From Eleginops maclovinus (taxonomy: Eukaryota; Chordata; Actinopteri; Perciformes; Eleginopidae): a stretch of 64,000 bases of DNA. The notes under the pieces were generated by a model. It saw nothing but the letters and a program-made list of their open reading frames with translations. It searched no databases and was not told the DNA's origin. A program made the translations under genes and the position numbers. This document shows, piece by piece, positions 1 through 19,225 of the stretch (positions are counted from its first letter, which is position 1; every line of letters begins with the position of its first letter). The stretch spans positions 22,498,378 to 22,562,377 of the forward strand of contig NC_086368.1 in assembly GCF_036324505.1 (NCBI RefSeq). The letters run 5' to 3'.

Positions 1-1724
1 GTTGCCTAAAAAGGTTGTGCACTGCATAAGCGCCCTCATATTGCAGGACATTTGTATGAAATTTCATGAAATACCAAAACAACCTATAATTTCAAGATAT
101 AATTTCAATCGTTATTTGAGTTTACGAAGAAACACAAATATGAATCGTTACTTTCCAAGCCGCACCCTTTATTGGCTGTATCCTCATTCGCATCTTTCAC
201 ATGTTACACTTGCAACAAATGCAGTTAATTTTATTTATAATTATTCATTTTCCAAATCATCATCTTCTGCTTATTAGGGATAAATAAAATGTAACACTTC
301 GTCATAGAACTGCTGCCCATAGATATTAGTCTGTGATTGCACTGTAATTGTTACTCCAACAGGGAAGACAGTGGTCTCACATACTACATTACATTGGAAA
401 CTCCCACCTTAATCATCTCTATTACTCACACTCATCATGCATATTGTTGGTGGTGGCTTCACTGGCCTTTCATCAGCCAGTTGGCAGGCAAAGGACCTTC
501 ATCAGGCAGCTGGTGGCACTGGCACCACGACAGCCTGCAGCACATGTTGTGTGATTGTGTTCATCTGACACTGTCTTTTTTGTATCTATCTGCTAAGAAA
601 CACACTCTGTACCGATATTTTCTCCGTCTGTGCTGTAACAGAGCAAAGGTAGAAAGCTGAAAAATTGTTCCTGATTCTTGTTCAGTCAATATAACCTTGA
701 ATTTTGTGAACTTGTTCACACTAATGAAAATATCATGATTTACGCTGGGAGGAATACTTTATTCCTGTATCAATCTCCTTCTCTTTGCTTTTGACTCAGG
801 AATCCTTTAGAGCTACAACTCTCAGCTCCTTCAAGTTATTTCTATCCCTAAAACCAGCTATAAAATTCAAGATGTGTCATCCATTTTGATCACAAAATCT
901 AGTATACTTAAAATGTACCATGTTCTTTCTCTTGGGAGACAATCGCCAATCACAGTGCTTCGTACCGCATCAGTGTCTCTTTATTTCCCTGTCCTCAGCT
1001 CCTAAGAAACGACCACTCACTCACCATCAGCATCAGGAGTCCTTTTACAAACCAGTGCAGTGATGATAAAGAAAAAAGCAGCTATTTTTCTAACTGATGA
1101 TGGGCTTCTTCCCGTGATTGCACTTGAGCCCCCAAATAAAGTCTTCACCAAACTTATATTTACTTAGAAGTATCACTGAAACTTCTAGTCTCCCCTTATA
1201 GGACTGTTGTAATAGAAAAGAGGGTAATGGGTTTATCTAATGCAACTATCTTGGCTTTTATTGCTTCATGTGAATGCAACTCATTTGTTCTCTTAAACTC
1301 AGCACACTTAAGTAACATGTTGCAAATCTGCTGCTCTCAGGAAGACTACCATGCTCTGTGCCTATATCTTCTCTATGTTGAGAGGTTAATGATACTGTTC
1401 GTGCAATTTAGGTAAGTTAGTATCAGTATTTATGTTCCCTATTAATGCAATGGTTAGCTTGATGTCTTTTTTCCTTCTGAGTGTGTTTCTGTGTGCTGCA
1501 TTCCTCGGTTAAAGCACAGTAGAAAAATTAACAGGAATAATCAAATAGTGTGCAGATGTTCTTAAAAAGGAATGCCACTGAACTCCCTCTTGATTTAAAA
1601 ACTAATCAGTAAAAAAACAGGTCCAAGAATGTTTTCTTCTTGAGGGAAACGTTGCAGATACAACTCTTCAGACAATGTACCGTCAAGTTCCTTTGAAAGA
1701 AGGTTTGTGCTGTAAGTGCAGGGT
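1..1724. other. Noncoding AT-rich sequence, no gene recognised
   Basis: Open frames here are short, lack any recognisable domain and show no coding signature. I see no repeat I can name. A G/C-richer patch with TGGCAGGCA and TGGTGGCACTGGCACCA stretches lies near 440-545 but matches no element I know. Confidence 0.6.
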
Positions 1725-2030
1725 TGCAGAACAAAGTGGCCTTTTCTGTGCTGCTGTGCCGTCTGCGGCCTCACTCACTGAATGAGAACTTTCAGAAACT
1801 AATTACAGCGAAACCATCTTCATCACATTGCCATTATGAGGGGAGAGGGGACGGGCCTGCTGACTCCCAGGGCTCCTGCAGAGAGCAAGGCTCTGATACA
1901 CTTAGCCGCAGCTCTGCTTTAATTGTGCAGAAAATGTGATTTGTGCCCCAGCTTCACTTTCTAGAGAAAGTGGTGTTCACAGTCGGGGGTGTTCCAGTCG
2001 CATGAATAGCTCTGCTATTCAACCACCCAG
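1725..2030. promoter_or_regulatory. Candidate conserved noncoding element
   Basis: This is a repeat-free block with balanced composition and homeodomain-type cores (CTAATTACAG near 1800, CCATTATGAG near 1831). It is followed at once by a (GT)n array. It resembles teleost regulatory blocks, but conservation cannot be tested here. Inference only. Confidence 0.25.
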
Positions 2031-2049
2031 GGATCCTTGCGTGTGTGTG

Positions 2050-2053
<4 letters not shown>

Positions 2054-2133
<80 letters not shown>
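2054..2133 (+). repeat. (GT)n microsatellite, about 40 units
   Basis: About 80 bp of uninterrupted TG dinucleotides on the plus strand, with imperfect GT-rich flanks on both sides. The open frames across it encode only Cys-Val repeats and are not genes. Confidence 0.98.
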
Positions 2134-2138
<5 letters not shown>

Positions 2139-3654
2139 GCTCGCTTGCCTGCTACCAGTTTGTGTGTTTGCCTAAGTGTGTGCTTAAAGTCATTTGCACA
2201 TATTCTGTTTGTCCTTCATCAGTAAACAAGATTTCTAAAATGTGATTACCCATTAGATGTTGAATAAAGGATTGCAGAAACAAAACTGAAATTGATTTGA
2301 ATATGCATCTTTAACAAAATCAAAAGTCTGAAACATGCAATATGTAGTAATTCCCTCATCAATCTTGCCAACACATTTTTGTTACTGATATGGTCTGGAT
2401 ACCATAATCTATAGATGGTTAGCATGTGAAACATTTACGTGTCACTCATTTTTCTTCTTAATTTTCAAGGTGCTGTAGGACACTTTGAGGACAGTGAGCA
2501 AATGTAGATTTTTCAACGTAAGGGAATTCGCTGACAAACAGCTACTTATATGCACAGGCGTAATTTGAAACGAGTTTTTGAGAAAGATATTGAAAAAAAT
2601 GGAGATGGAGAGTCCAAAGGAGTGATACGGGCTTTGAAAAATCTTGAGGGGGACAGAAAGAGAATTGTAAAGTGCAAGAAGGAGAGGGGGAGAACGACGG
2701 AGAGACATATTGGCAGAGGATAAGAGAAACAGAGAGGCGGGGGATGGTGGGGTGAGGAAGAGGAGTGTACGAGTGAAAGAGACTGATAGGGGAAAGGAAG
2801 AAATCCTTAACATACACCCCTCACCTGGATATGGTGCTTGTGAGCTTCGCTAAAAAACTGCTGATGTGACACGAAGAGCGAGAGCTAGCTTTTCAGCGCA
2901 GAGAAAAGTGCTTACTGGCTCTTCTTTTAAGGGAAAAAGGCTCGAGGTACACGCCTCACATATCCTCTTTGTTTGGAGACTTTGCAGTGGCCAGCACTTT
3001 CTATCTCCCCCCTATCTGTTCTCCATTTTTTTTCTTATTCATTCCGTTTGTTCTTCCTCTTCTCAACACTTTCCTGGGACAGTTGCACTGCCTGGCAGGC
3101 TACTTTTGGATCGATTTGTTCCAGAATAATCTCTGGCAGTATAGCTTATAACTTTTCTGTTGCTCTTCGTATTAACAATGTTACACAGAGGGAATATGGC
3201 TATGGATGGAAATGGATGATAAAGTTGTTGGTAAACGTGTTTTATCTGCCATCCTAATGATACACAGAGAGTCCATCCACAACACACCCACATAATCCTC
3301 TTTTAATTTGATTAACAGAAACAAAATTGTATTTTTGATGTTGATTAATGTAGATTTTGGAGATGCTTTGTAATTCAATTAAACATGGTTACTATTAATG
3401 TGCAGAACATGCTCCGGATTAAAAAAGCATGCATATTTTAGTAGGCGATCAGTTTTGTATTTCAGTTTCACAATGAAGGAAATTACCACTTTTTCTCCTC
3501 TTATGGCTTAGACATTTTTGGCATTTGACAAATGAACTGTGGGTCAACTGGGTCGCATTTGCACTTTTACTCGTAAAAAAAAAAAGGACAATATTGTAAT
3601 TTCCATTTTGAATTTCACTCATTGTCAATTACCATTTATTTACAATGAATCAAC
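2134..3654. other. Noncoding; includes a purine-rich tract
   Basis: No gene is supported. About 2585-2795 is strongly purine-rich on the plus strand (many GAGA, GGAGAG and GGGGAG runs), so the minus-strand frames there are Ser/Leu/Pro-rich artefacts. The rest is ordinary AT-rich sequence. Confidence 0.55.
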
Positions 3655-3960
3655 ATCATTTACAGCTTTCGCTAGCTCTGTAAAGCTGGGCTAAAATGCT
3701 TACATTTACAATGCTAACATACTGATATTAAGCAGGAAATGTTAATTGTCTTAGTGTAGCATGTTAGAATAATTTGCGTATCAGTAATTACCACAAAGTG
3801 CAGCTGATATTAGCGGAAAGGACGTTAGTTTTGCAGGTATTTGACTTCAAACTAAAATATCAAACGTTGCTGCTCCAAATGTATTGACAATCTATCCACA
3901 TGATTTTGAGGTATGTCACTGTCTAGCATCACATCAGTGTTTTGCCGTTCGACCCCTCGG
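3655..3960 (+). mobile_element. Interspersed 'gctaacat' teleost repeat, copy 1
   Basis: The text ATGCTAACATACTGATATTA, then TTAGTGTAGCATGTTAG, then ACAAAGTGCAGCTGA, then GTTAGTTTTGCAGGTATTTG follows the order of a very abundant percomorph repeat rich in 'gctaacatgctgatgttagc'. It is diverged and has no coding part. A second copy in the opposite orientation is at 5148-5545 and a fragment is at 16195-16310. Recognition is from memory of the family; its transposon class is unassigned. Confidence 0.6.
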
Positions 3961-5147
3961 CAGTATTATAGGATTACCACATGTTGGTGATGAATTGGAA
4001 GGCTGCAATTACAAATTAGTCCTGATACCAACCAACCCCAAGTCATTTCAATGCCTCCATCTATCTAAAACAGTGTTTAATCTTAAAACCCAAATCAATT
4101 CAAATGGTTGATGGATTGAGTGTTGGTTTTGGCTGGAGGCACAATAATAGCCAGCGCAAAAGAGAAAAGAACAAGGGATTTATCTCAAGGTTTGTCTTTC
4201 CATTCCTAAACCCCCTATGGTTTTGTAATCAGTCTTTCTAAAGCATCTTAATCTCTTAATTCACTTGTATCACTGAAATAGCTAGTTCTTTCTTTCCACC
4301 AGCGGCACTTTGTAGCTTCTAATCCTCTAAACTACAGGAGATTTCCTGACCAACACCAACCCCAGGACACATTAAGAGACATAACCAAAATATATGTTCA
4401 CGAGGACAGGATAAAAGCTCTCGCTGGAGGAACATTAAACTGACTTTAGGTCTTTGTGGTCAGCAAATCTCCTGGAGTGATTCAGAGAGTATGTAATCCC
4501 AGTCTTGTTCAGACATCCTGTAATGTCTCAGTGGAGATAATGGCTGGTATTTTGTTGTTAGCACTGTAACACTTCGGTTGGTTGTTTCTGTCTTTGATCT
4601 TGGTGATGTTTTAGGACTAATGCAAGTAAAAAAAAAATCCCAAAGTAGAATATGATGGACTTGAAAACAGAGGATATCTAAGGGATCAAATGGCAAAGTT
4701 CCTGACCCTCTCTAACAGGGTTTCTCTGTAGCCTTAAGGGAAATCAATGAGCTTTGTGTCGACTTTAACTGTTACATGCCCAGAGTGTGTAATGTGGTAT
4801 CTGAGCACACTTACAGTCAGTGTATGGGAAAGCCATCAAATATTTAGTGGTCCTTTGTTAATACCTACATCAGTCAGTTCAAGACTTAAAACTCTTCATT
4901 AACATGCCCCCTTTGCAGTGGAAGCATGCTTAATTGATTTGTTCCCTATGCAGAGGAGCTACCACTATAGAATGAACTCCATCTGAACATTGGCCTCTCG
5001 CCTTTACTGTAGCTACGCTAGCAGCACTGCTCTAGGGTTGACAATGTCTTCTGTTCCATGACTTTGGTCCAGACTGAAATCTCTCAAACAACTCGCAAAG
5101 ACATTTTGTAAAGGTATGACTTAAATGATCACCTGATGTTTCCTATA
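3961..5147. other. Noncoding spacer between two inverted repeat copies
   Basis: No coding signal. The stretch near 4800-4960 (TGGTCCTTTGTTAATACC, CATTAACATGCCCC) is repeat-free and could be regulatory, but I cannot support more. Confidence 0.5.
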
Positions 5148-5545
5148 GAGCCACCATGAGGTTGAGATTTGTGGATTTGAGTGAAAGGTCTTAACCGTCA
5201 CTGTAATAATTGATACAAACACTCACAAACACAAAACGTTTCTTGTTTTACACAAACTGTTTAAATACTTTAGCTCATATTCCCCCTATGTAAATGCTTG
5301 GTCGACTTTGTATATTTTGCAGCCTGTCAAAATGAATTTAACTCGTACTTTTGTTGTATCTAAACACAAACAACATTCCATCAGCCTCAGCTGTACTTTG
5401 TGTTTAATGCTAATTAGCGCATTTTAGCAGGCTAATTCGCTAGGATGGAAAACATGGTTAATTATCACGTTACCATTGTCATTGCGAGCTTGTTTGCACT
5501 GATGTTAGCATTTACATCGCAATTCCCAGCTGGTTGAACCTTCAT
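5148..5545 (-). mobile_element. Interspersed 'gctaacat' teleost repeat, copy 2
   Basis: This is the reverse-complement orientation of copy 1. GCCACCATGAGGTTGAGATT at the left end and CAGCCTCAGCTGTACTTTGT, then AATGCTAATTAGC, then CATTGTCATTGCGAGC on the right match the known order of this family read backwards. The centre (about 5200-5365) is diverged or replaced. No protein is encoded. Confidence 0.62.
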
Positions 5546-5879
5546 TATCATCCCTTATCACTCACATTTGACTTCCACAGGCCTGCAGGCTTATAATGAT
5601 GATATACAAATCTAATACAAAGCCTTTATATACATTGTCAGATGGCATATGTTTATTTTCAGGTAGTGAGGCATTGTTTTAATTCCTAGTCCCTGCTGTC
5701 TGACGCAGAAATGACCGCTCATGTCTCACCTCCGTGCTACTTGCTCCCTCTCTCCCAAATGCCATCCTCCTTTTATCTAATGGAGGGGGAGGGAGAGAAA
5801 GAGAAAATGTTTCAATGCCTCTGTCTGACGGGCAAAATAAATTGCACTTACAAGATCCAAATTACATTGTTTAACCTCA
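5546..5879. other. Noncoding spacer
   Basis: Nothing recognisable. A short purine-rich run (GGAGGGGGAGGGAGAGAAAG) lies near 5782-5801. Confidence 0.5.
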
Positions 5880-6200
5880 AAATGATTGGCCCGGGCCCTT
5901 CTCCCCGGGCCTGATCAGTTGTGTGATGTATGGCTTTGGTTTACTCCAGCGCTGCAAATCCCAAAGTACTCGGCGGCCCCCAGGGCAGAGCTGGGAGGGG
6001 TGGGCTGTGCGCACCACAATCGAGCCAGAGGGCGTTTAATGTTTTATAAGCCCCTTTTCTTGCACTCCACTTTAATTTGGAAATATGAAGCTGCACGTGT
6101 TGAAAGAGGGGATTATTAACAGGCGCTAATCTCTCTTTCTCTCTCCACCCTTGTTTACCGCAGCCCTCCTCCCCAGCCCTCATCCTCAATCCCAAACAGA
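5880..6200. promoter_or_regulatory. Candidate conserved noncoding element
   Basis: The block is GC-richer than its surroundings and contains GGCCCGGGCCC with CCCCGGGCC, then CACTTTAATTTGG and GATTATTAACAGGCGCTAAT. It has no repeat and no coding pattern. Its sharp compositional contrast with both flanks and its homeodomain-type cores suggest an enhancer. Conservation is untested. Confidence 0.32.
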
Positions 6201-11384
<5,184 letters not shown>

Positions 11385-11573
11385 GATAAATTAGGCTGTG
11401 GCGCTGATCTTCGGATCAGGGGAGAGCAGGTTCCATCCCCACTGCAGTCAGCATGTCGTTGTGTCCCTGTGCAAGACACTTCACCCCAAGTTGCTCCTGC
11501 GGGGATTACCCACAGTATGGGATGTGTGCAAATCACTTTGGATAAAAGCGTCTACCAAGTGACATGTAATTGA
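11385..11573 (+). mobile_element. tRNA-derived SINE with LINE-type tail
   Basis: The 5' part is tRNA-like with a B-box-like GGTTCCATCCCC. The middle carries the teleost SINE core GTGTCCCTGTGCAAGACACT plus TCACCCC. The 3' end, TTTGGATAAAAGCGTCTACC followed by AAGTGACATGTAAT, is the tail shared with L2-clade LINEs in fish SINEs. It appears nearly full length but diverged, and has no coding capacity. Family-level naming would need a repeat library. Confidence 0.82.
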
Positions 11574-11894
11574 ATGCATTTTTTTGTCATGGTTCCTCAT
11601 GATTTCTATTTTAAGGGTTTCAAAAATCTGTTTACCTTTGGATTTTCCCTGCAGCTGCACGTTGTATTTTGGTCTCTGTGGCTCAGCTCCCTTTTGAGAT
11701 GCTTATCAGATGCTTGCATCTGTCATATCCACTATGTGTCTTGTCAAATCAATCAGTTTGCTCAAAAAACTCTGAGGGGAAAATGTACCTGTGTAATGCA
11801 GAGCTTCTGCTTTGCTCATCGGTGAGCATGACATAAAAAAGTAAACGAATAAAGAAGTTCTGCCTCGGAAAGGGTAAAGAAAAGAGAAGCCCTC
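11574..11894. other. Noncoding spacer
   Basis: Nothing recognisable; short open frames only. Confidence 0.5.
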
Positions 11895-12245
11895 TGTATG
11901 GGATTTCAATTATGATTTTTTTCCCTCTCCACCTTTGTTTCTTTAATAGAGGTCCTCGATTAATTTCACTGAGGTTTTCTCCCATTTTTCTCTCCGCTGC
12001 CTCATTTTCATTAAATGTCCCTGTTGGAGCTCTGCACACTGTGCATTACATTAGCCGGTTAGCCAAGAGAGAGCGGAGACATCGGCCCACGTTTTATTAC
12101 AACCCGTGTCTTTGAGATGCAATGTAAATCAGCAGGTCAGGGGGTCAGCAGAACACATTAATTCTACGCCGCAGTTGAAACGATGAGAGGAGCCTTGCCT
12201 CCAAGGCTGTGTTTCATTGCCCCCTTCTCATTACACAAAATAATA
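11895..12245. promoter_or_regulatory. Candidate conserved noncoding element
   Basis: Repeat-free block with CTCGATTAATTTCACTGAGG, TTTTCATTAAATGTCC and GATGCAATGTAAATCAGCAG, ending in CATTGCCCCCTTCTCATTAC. It changes sharply to AT-rich sequence at its right edge. The texture matches deeply conserved vertebrate enhancers. This is inference, with no alignment available. Confidence 0.33.
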
Positions 12246-16194
<3,949 letters not shown>

Positions 16195-16310
16195 AGCATG
16201 CTAGAGATAACAAGGCTTACATATATCCACCACCTTAGTTTAACATGTTAGCATGCTAGCATGTATTTTTACATGCTACAGTACACAAAACATGCAGCTT
16301 TGGGGAATAC
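16195..16310 (+). mobile_element. Fragment of 'gctaacat' teleost repeat
   Basis: ACCACCTTAGTTTAACATGT followed by TAGCATGCTAGCATGT matches the middle of the family seen at 3655-3960, in the same orientation. It is truncated at both ends. Confidence 0.5.
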
Positions 16311-17334
16311 AGATACTATTCACAACATATTTTCATAGCAAAAAAGGTACCCATAAGACCTTAAATCTCACACATTTCAGTATAGCATAAATTCCTCATC
16401 TGACATTTATTTATCCCAAATGAAGTGAAACTGGTTATGATTAAACCTGACTGTTTTCTTATCTGCTTTCATATAAAATACTGTTTTTGCTGGTTGCTTA
16501 ATGCTCAGCTGACAAGATGCATGAGAAGGTTTTATTAAGCTGTATGTTTTGCTGCTTGCACAGTAGCAGCTTTGTCCTGTGGTGGGGCTCAGGGGTTGGC
16601 TCCAGCCAGGTGGAATGAGAACAAACAAGCTGTCAGAAATAATCACATCTCCCAGACACTGGACATGTGAATCCACCAACATATCTGTCCATCAGAGCCT
16701 CAGAGCCAGCGGCCAGTGTCTGGGGGGCCCCCGGGCCACATCACACACTGACAGAAAGCACTGGCACTGAGGAGAGCTGTTGTGTAAATGTTCTACGAGA
16801 GAGGAAATTAAGCCATTCTTAAAATCTATCAAGCCTGGATTGACCAGCATTGACTATGCTTTGGGATAATTGTCTTTAAATCTGTATACAATCGGAAATA
16901 AACTAAGCAAATGCAGTGGCTTGGCTTTAGAATACCACAAGCTGGAAAATCCATGGATACAACTGCAATAAGCAATGTTTCTTCAAGTTACTCTCAAAAC
17001 ACAGAAACAAACAGGTGATAAACACTGCAGCCACTCATACTGTTAATGAATCCCTTAAATACTTGTCCCTGGCCTATTTTAACTATCTTATCGTTTCAGT
17101 TCATTATTGCATGTTCTTAATGCCATTTTGTTTACTTCCAAACAAGCACAAAGTTTGAGGGAGGACTGCAGGGAGTCAACAAATGAACTGGAGTGTTAAC
17201 AAAACCTGTTTTCCAGCAAAAACATGATCACTCTTTCTAGTTTTAATCCTCTCCTTTTGAATGACAGGATTATTTTTTTGTGGCAAGAAAACATTTGAGA
17301 TAAGTATCACTATCTATTCTTCCATCACTCCAAC
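16311..17334. other. Noncoding sequence
   Basis: No gene. The block near 16570-16770 is GC-richer but matches no known element. Confidence 0.5.
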
Positions 17335-17660
17335 TGCAGGTTATTGAATATCCCAGTGGAGGGGGAAAAACTAATTACGAAACGTGTCTGGCTAAGAGAG
17401 TTATCTGCGAGATAGCCTGCAGTGCAGCCATGTTTTAGCCCTTTTGTTTTTTTGTTGTGCAAACTAATTAGTTTTTTCTCTTTCGTTTTTTTTCTTTTTA
17501 ATGGAGAAATGCTCTGCTGCTCCCCAAACTAGTAATGACCTTCCATCGGAATTATGACACCGGCAGATGTAAAGCTTTTGATTAAGCCCATTTACATGGA
17601 TCCCACACTAGTTGAGACGTTCAGCTCTGATGCTCAGGATTATAAGTCCCATTCTGTTTT
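17335..17660. promoter_or_regulatory. Candidate conserved noncoding element
   Basis: Contains two TAATTA cores (AACTAATTACGAAACG and AACTAATTAGTTTT), then ACTAGTAATGACCTTCC and CTTTTGATTAAGCCCATTT. It is repeat-free and compositionally distinct from its flanks, which suggests a homeodomain-bound enhancer. Conservation is untested. Confidence 0.35.
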
Positions 17661-18384
17661 GCCGTAGGTGGAGTACTTTTCCAAATTGCTTTCATTATGA
17701 ATACTAAATCTCTCCCTAAACTTTGATGAAACTTTGAGATGATAGATTTAATTAGCTTTACATTTTTGAGAGCAATTTCTCAAACAATTTGTTAAGAAGC
17801 TATTACTTTCACATGTAACTTAGTCTGCCAGTTATTAATATAAACTACTTCAAACTTAGCTTCCTATTTAAAAATTGAAATTGACTTGGCTGGAGTAGTG
17901 GGGATGTAATGTATTAGTTCCAAATTTTGGTCCTTAACTTTGGGATAAAACAACACAATTAGCCGCTCTAGCGGATGAATGCTCACAGTCCTGAAATGTG
18001 TGAAAATAATTGACTCTGTTATTAATGATAGTCAAAATGTCATGTTGACCATTTTGAAACGAACAGATTAACTGCATGGTTAGGCAATTTAAACTCCACT
18101 ATGGTCATTTATATTGTGCACATTACTTTAGTTAGTTTGTCCCTAATAAAGTTGCTTATTATTTTCTACAGATTCAATCAAACATGAAAAACATCCATAA
18201 CTTATCATAATATGTGGATCCATTAGTGGATGAATAAAGTAATTTGATGATTTCTTTAGAACTTCTGACTCTTTCCCTGTAGTGTATAATATAGTGAACA
18301 AATGTAAATGCAAATATTCAGCAAATTCTTAGTTTGTGTTTATTATGTTGCTTAGAAATTGCATTTCCTTAAACACCATTTAAA
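17661..18384. other. Noncoding AT-rich sequence
   Basis: No gene or named repeat. Confidence 0.5.
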
Positions 18385-18725
18385 GAACAGTTCTAGGGAA
18401 ATGATTGTTTAGCTTGTTGCAGAAGTTTACATCAAATAACATTGTCTGTATGCTAAACTTGAAGCTACAGCTAGCAACCAGTAAGTTTAGTTTAGCATTG
18501 AAACTGAAAACAGTAACATTGTAAACAAGTAATAGCATATTAATTAGTGCACTTTAAGTCTGCTGGCATGCAGTGTGTATCTTCTTTAGACAGAGCCACC
18601 GTCTTTAAGGTAAGCTAAGCTAACTGTCTCCTCTCCTGGCTATGGCTTCATATTTAGTCTAACATTAAAATAGTATTGGTCTTCCAATCAAACACTTGAG
18701 AAAGTAAATAAATGTATATACCAAG
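18385..18725. mobile_element. Fold-back, MITE-like element
   Basis: The left part (ACTTGAAGCTACAGCTAGCA, then AAGTTTAGTTTAGCATTG) and the right part (AAGCTAAGCTAACTG, then CTGGCTATGGCTTCATATTT) are imperfect inverted copies separated by about 60-90 bp. The order matches an abundant teleost repeat of the 'gtagcttcatatttagc' type. It encodes nothing. Its superfamily cannot be assigned without terminal sequences and a target-site duplication. Confidence 0.6.
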
Positions 18726-19069
18726 AACTATTTATTGCCAGTTTACTTGCAACCTAAAGCATTAAGTCTGAAATACAAACAGCAAAACATATGAGAAATA
18801 TGTCACCTGCTATGAGGCATTTATAAAACTGTAGGAGTTTAGAGTGCAAAAATAGGTAAAGGAGGGCATTTATCAGGACCTAGCTCTAAAGCATGTGACA
18901 GCCATAATAATGCATTGCTCTCTTCCTCTGCGTTAGTTTGAAGCCTGGGTATATTAGGAAGGTCTGCCTGCCCTATAGGCTACTGAGAGAATAGAAATGA
19001 AAAGGAAGGGATGGAGGGTGTCGGGCTAAAAGCAGGAGGAATAAAAAGAGTGTTCTTTCTGTATGTGCC
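18726..19069. other. Noncoding spacer
   Basis: Nothing recognisable. Confidence 0.45.
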
Positions 19070-19225
19070 ACAGGACCTCACCCCGGGGACTTATCTCCCG
19101 TGCCCGTGTTGCCGATCCGTTAATGGCTGGCATCATAACTCTCTGCGCAGAGGCTGTTTGCTGCAGCTTCTGTCACAGGTTCATCATTACGCTGATAGCT
19201 TAACACTTGGGAAGGAAACAAAGTA
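19070..19225. promoter_or_regulatory. Candidate conserved noncoding element
   Basis: A GC-richer island in AT-rich surroundings, with TTGCCGATCCGTTAATGGC and TCATCATTACGCTGATAGC. It has no repeat match and no splice-site pattern suggesting an exon. Confidence 0.28.
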
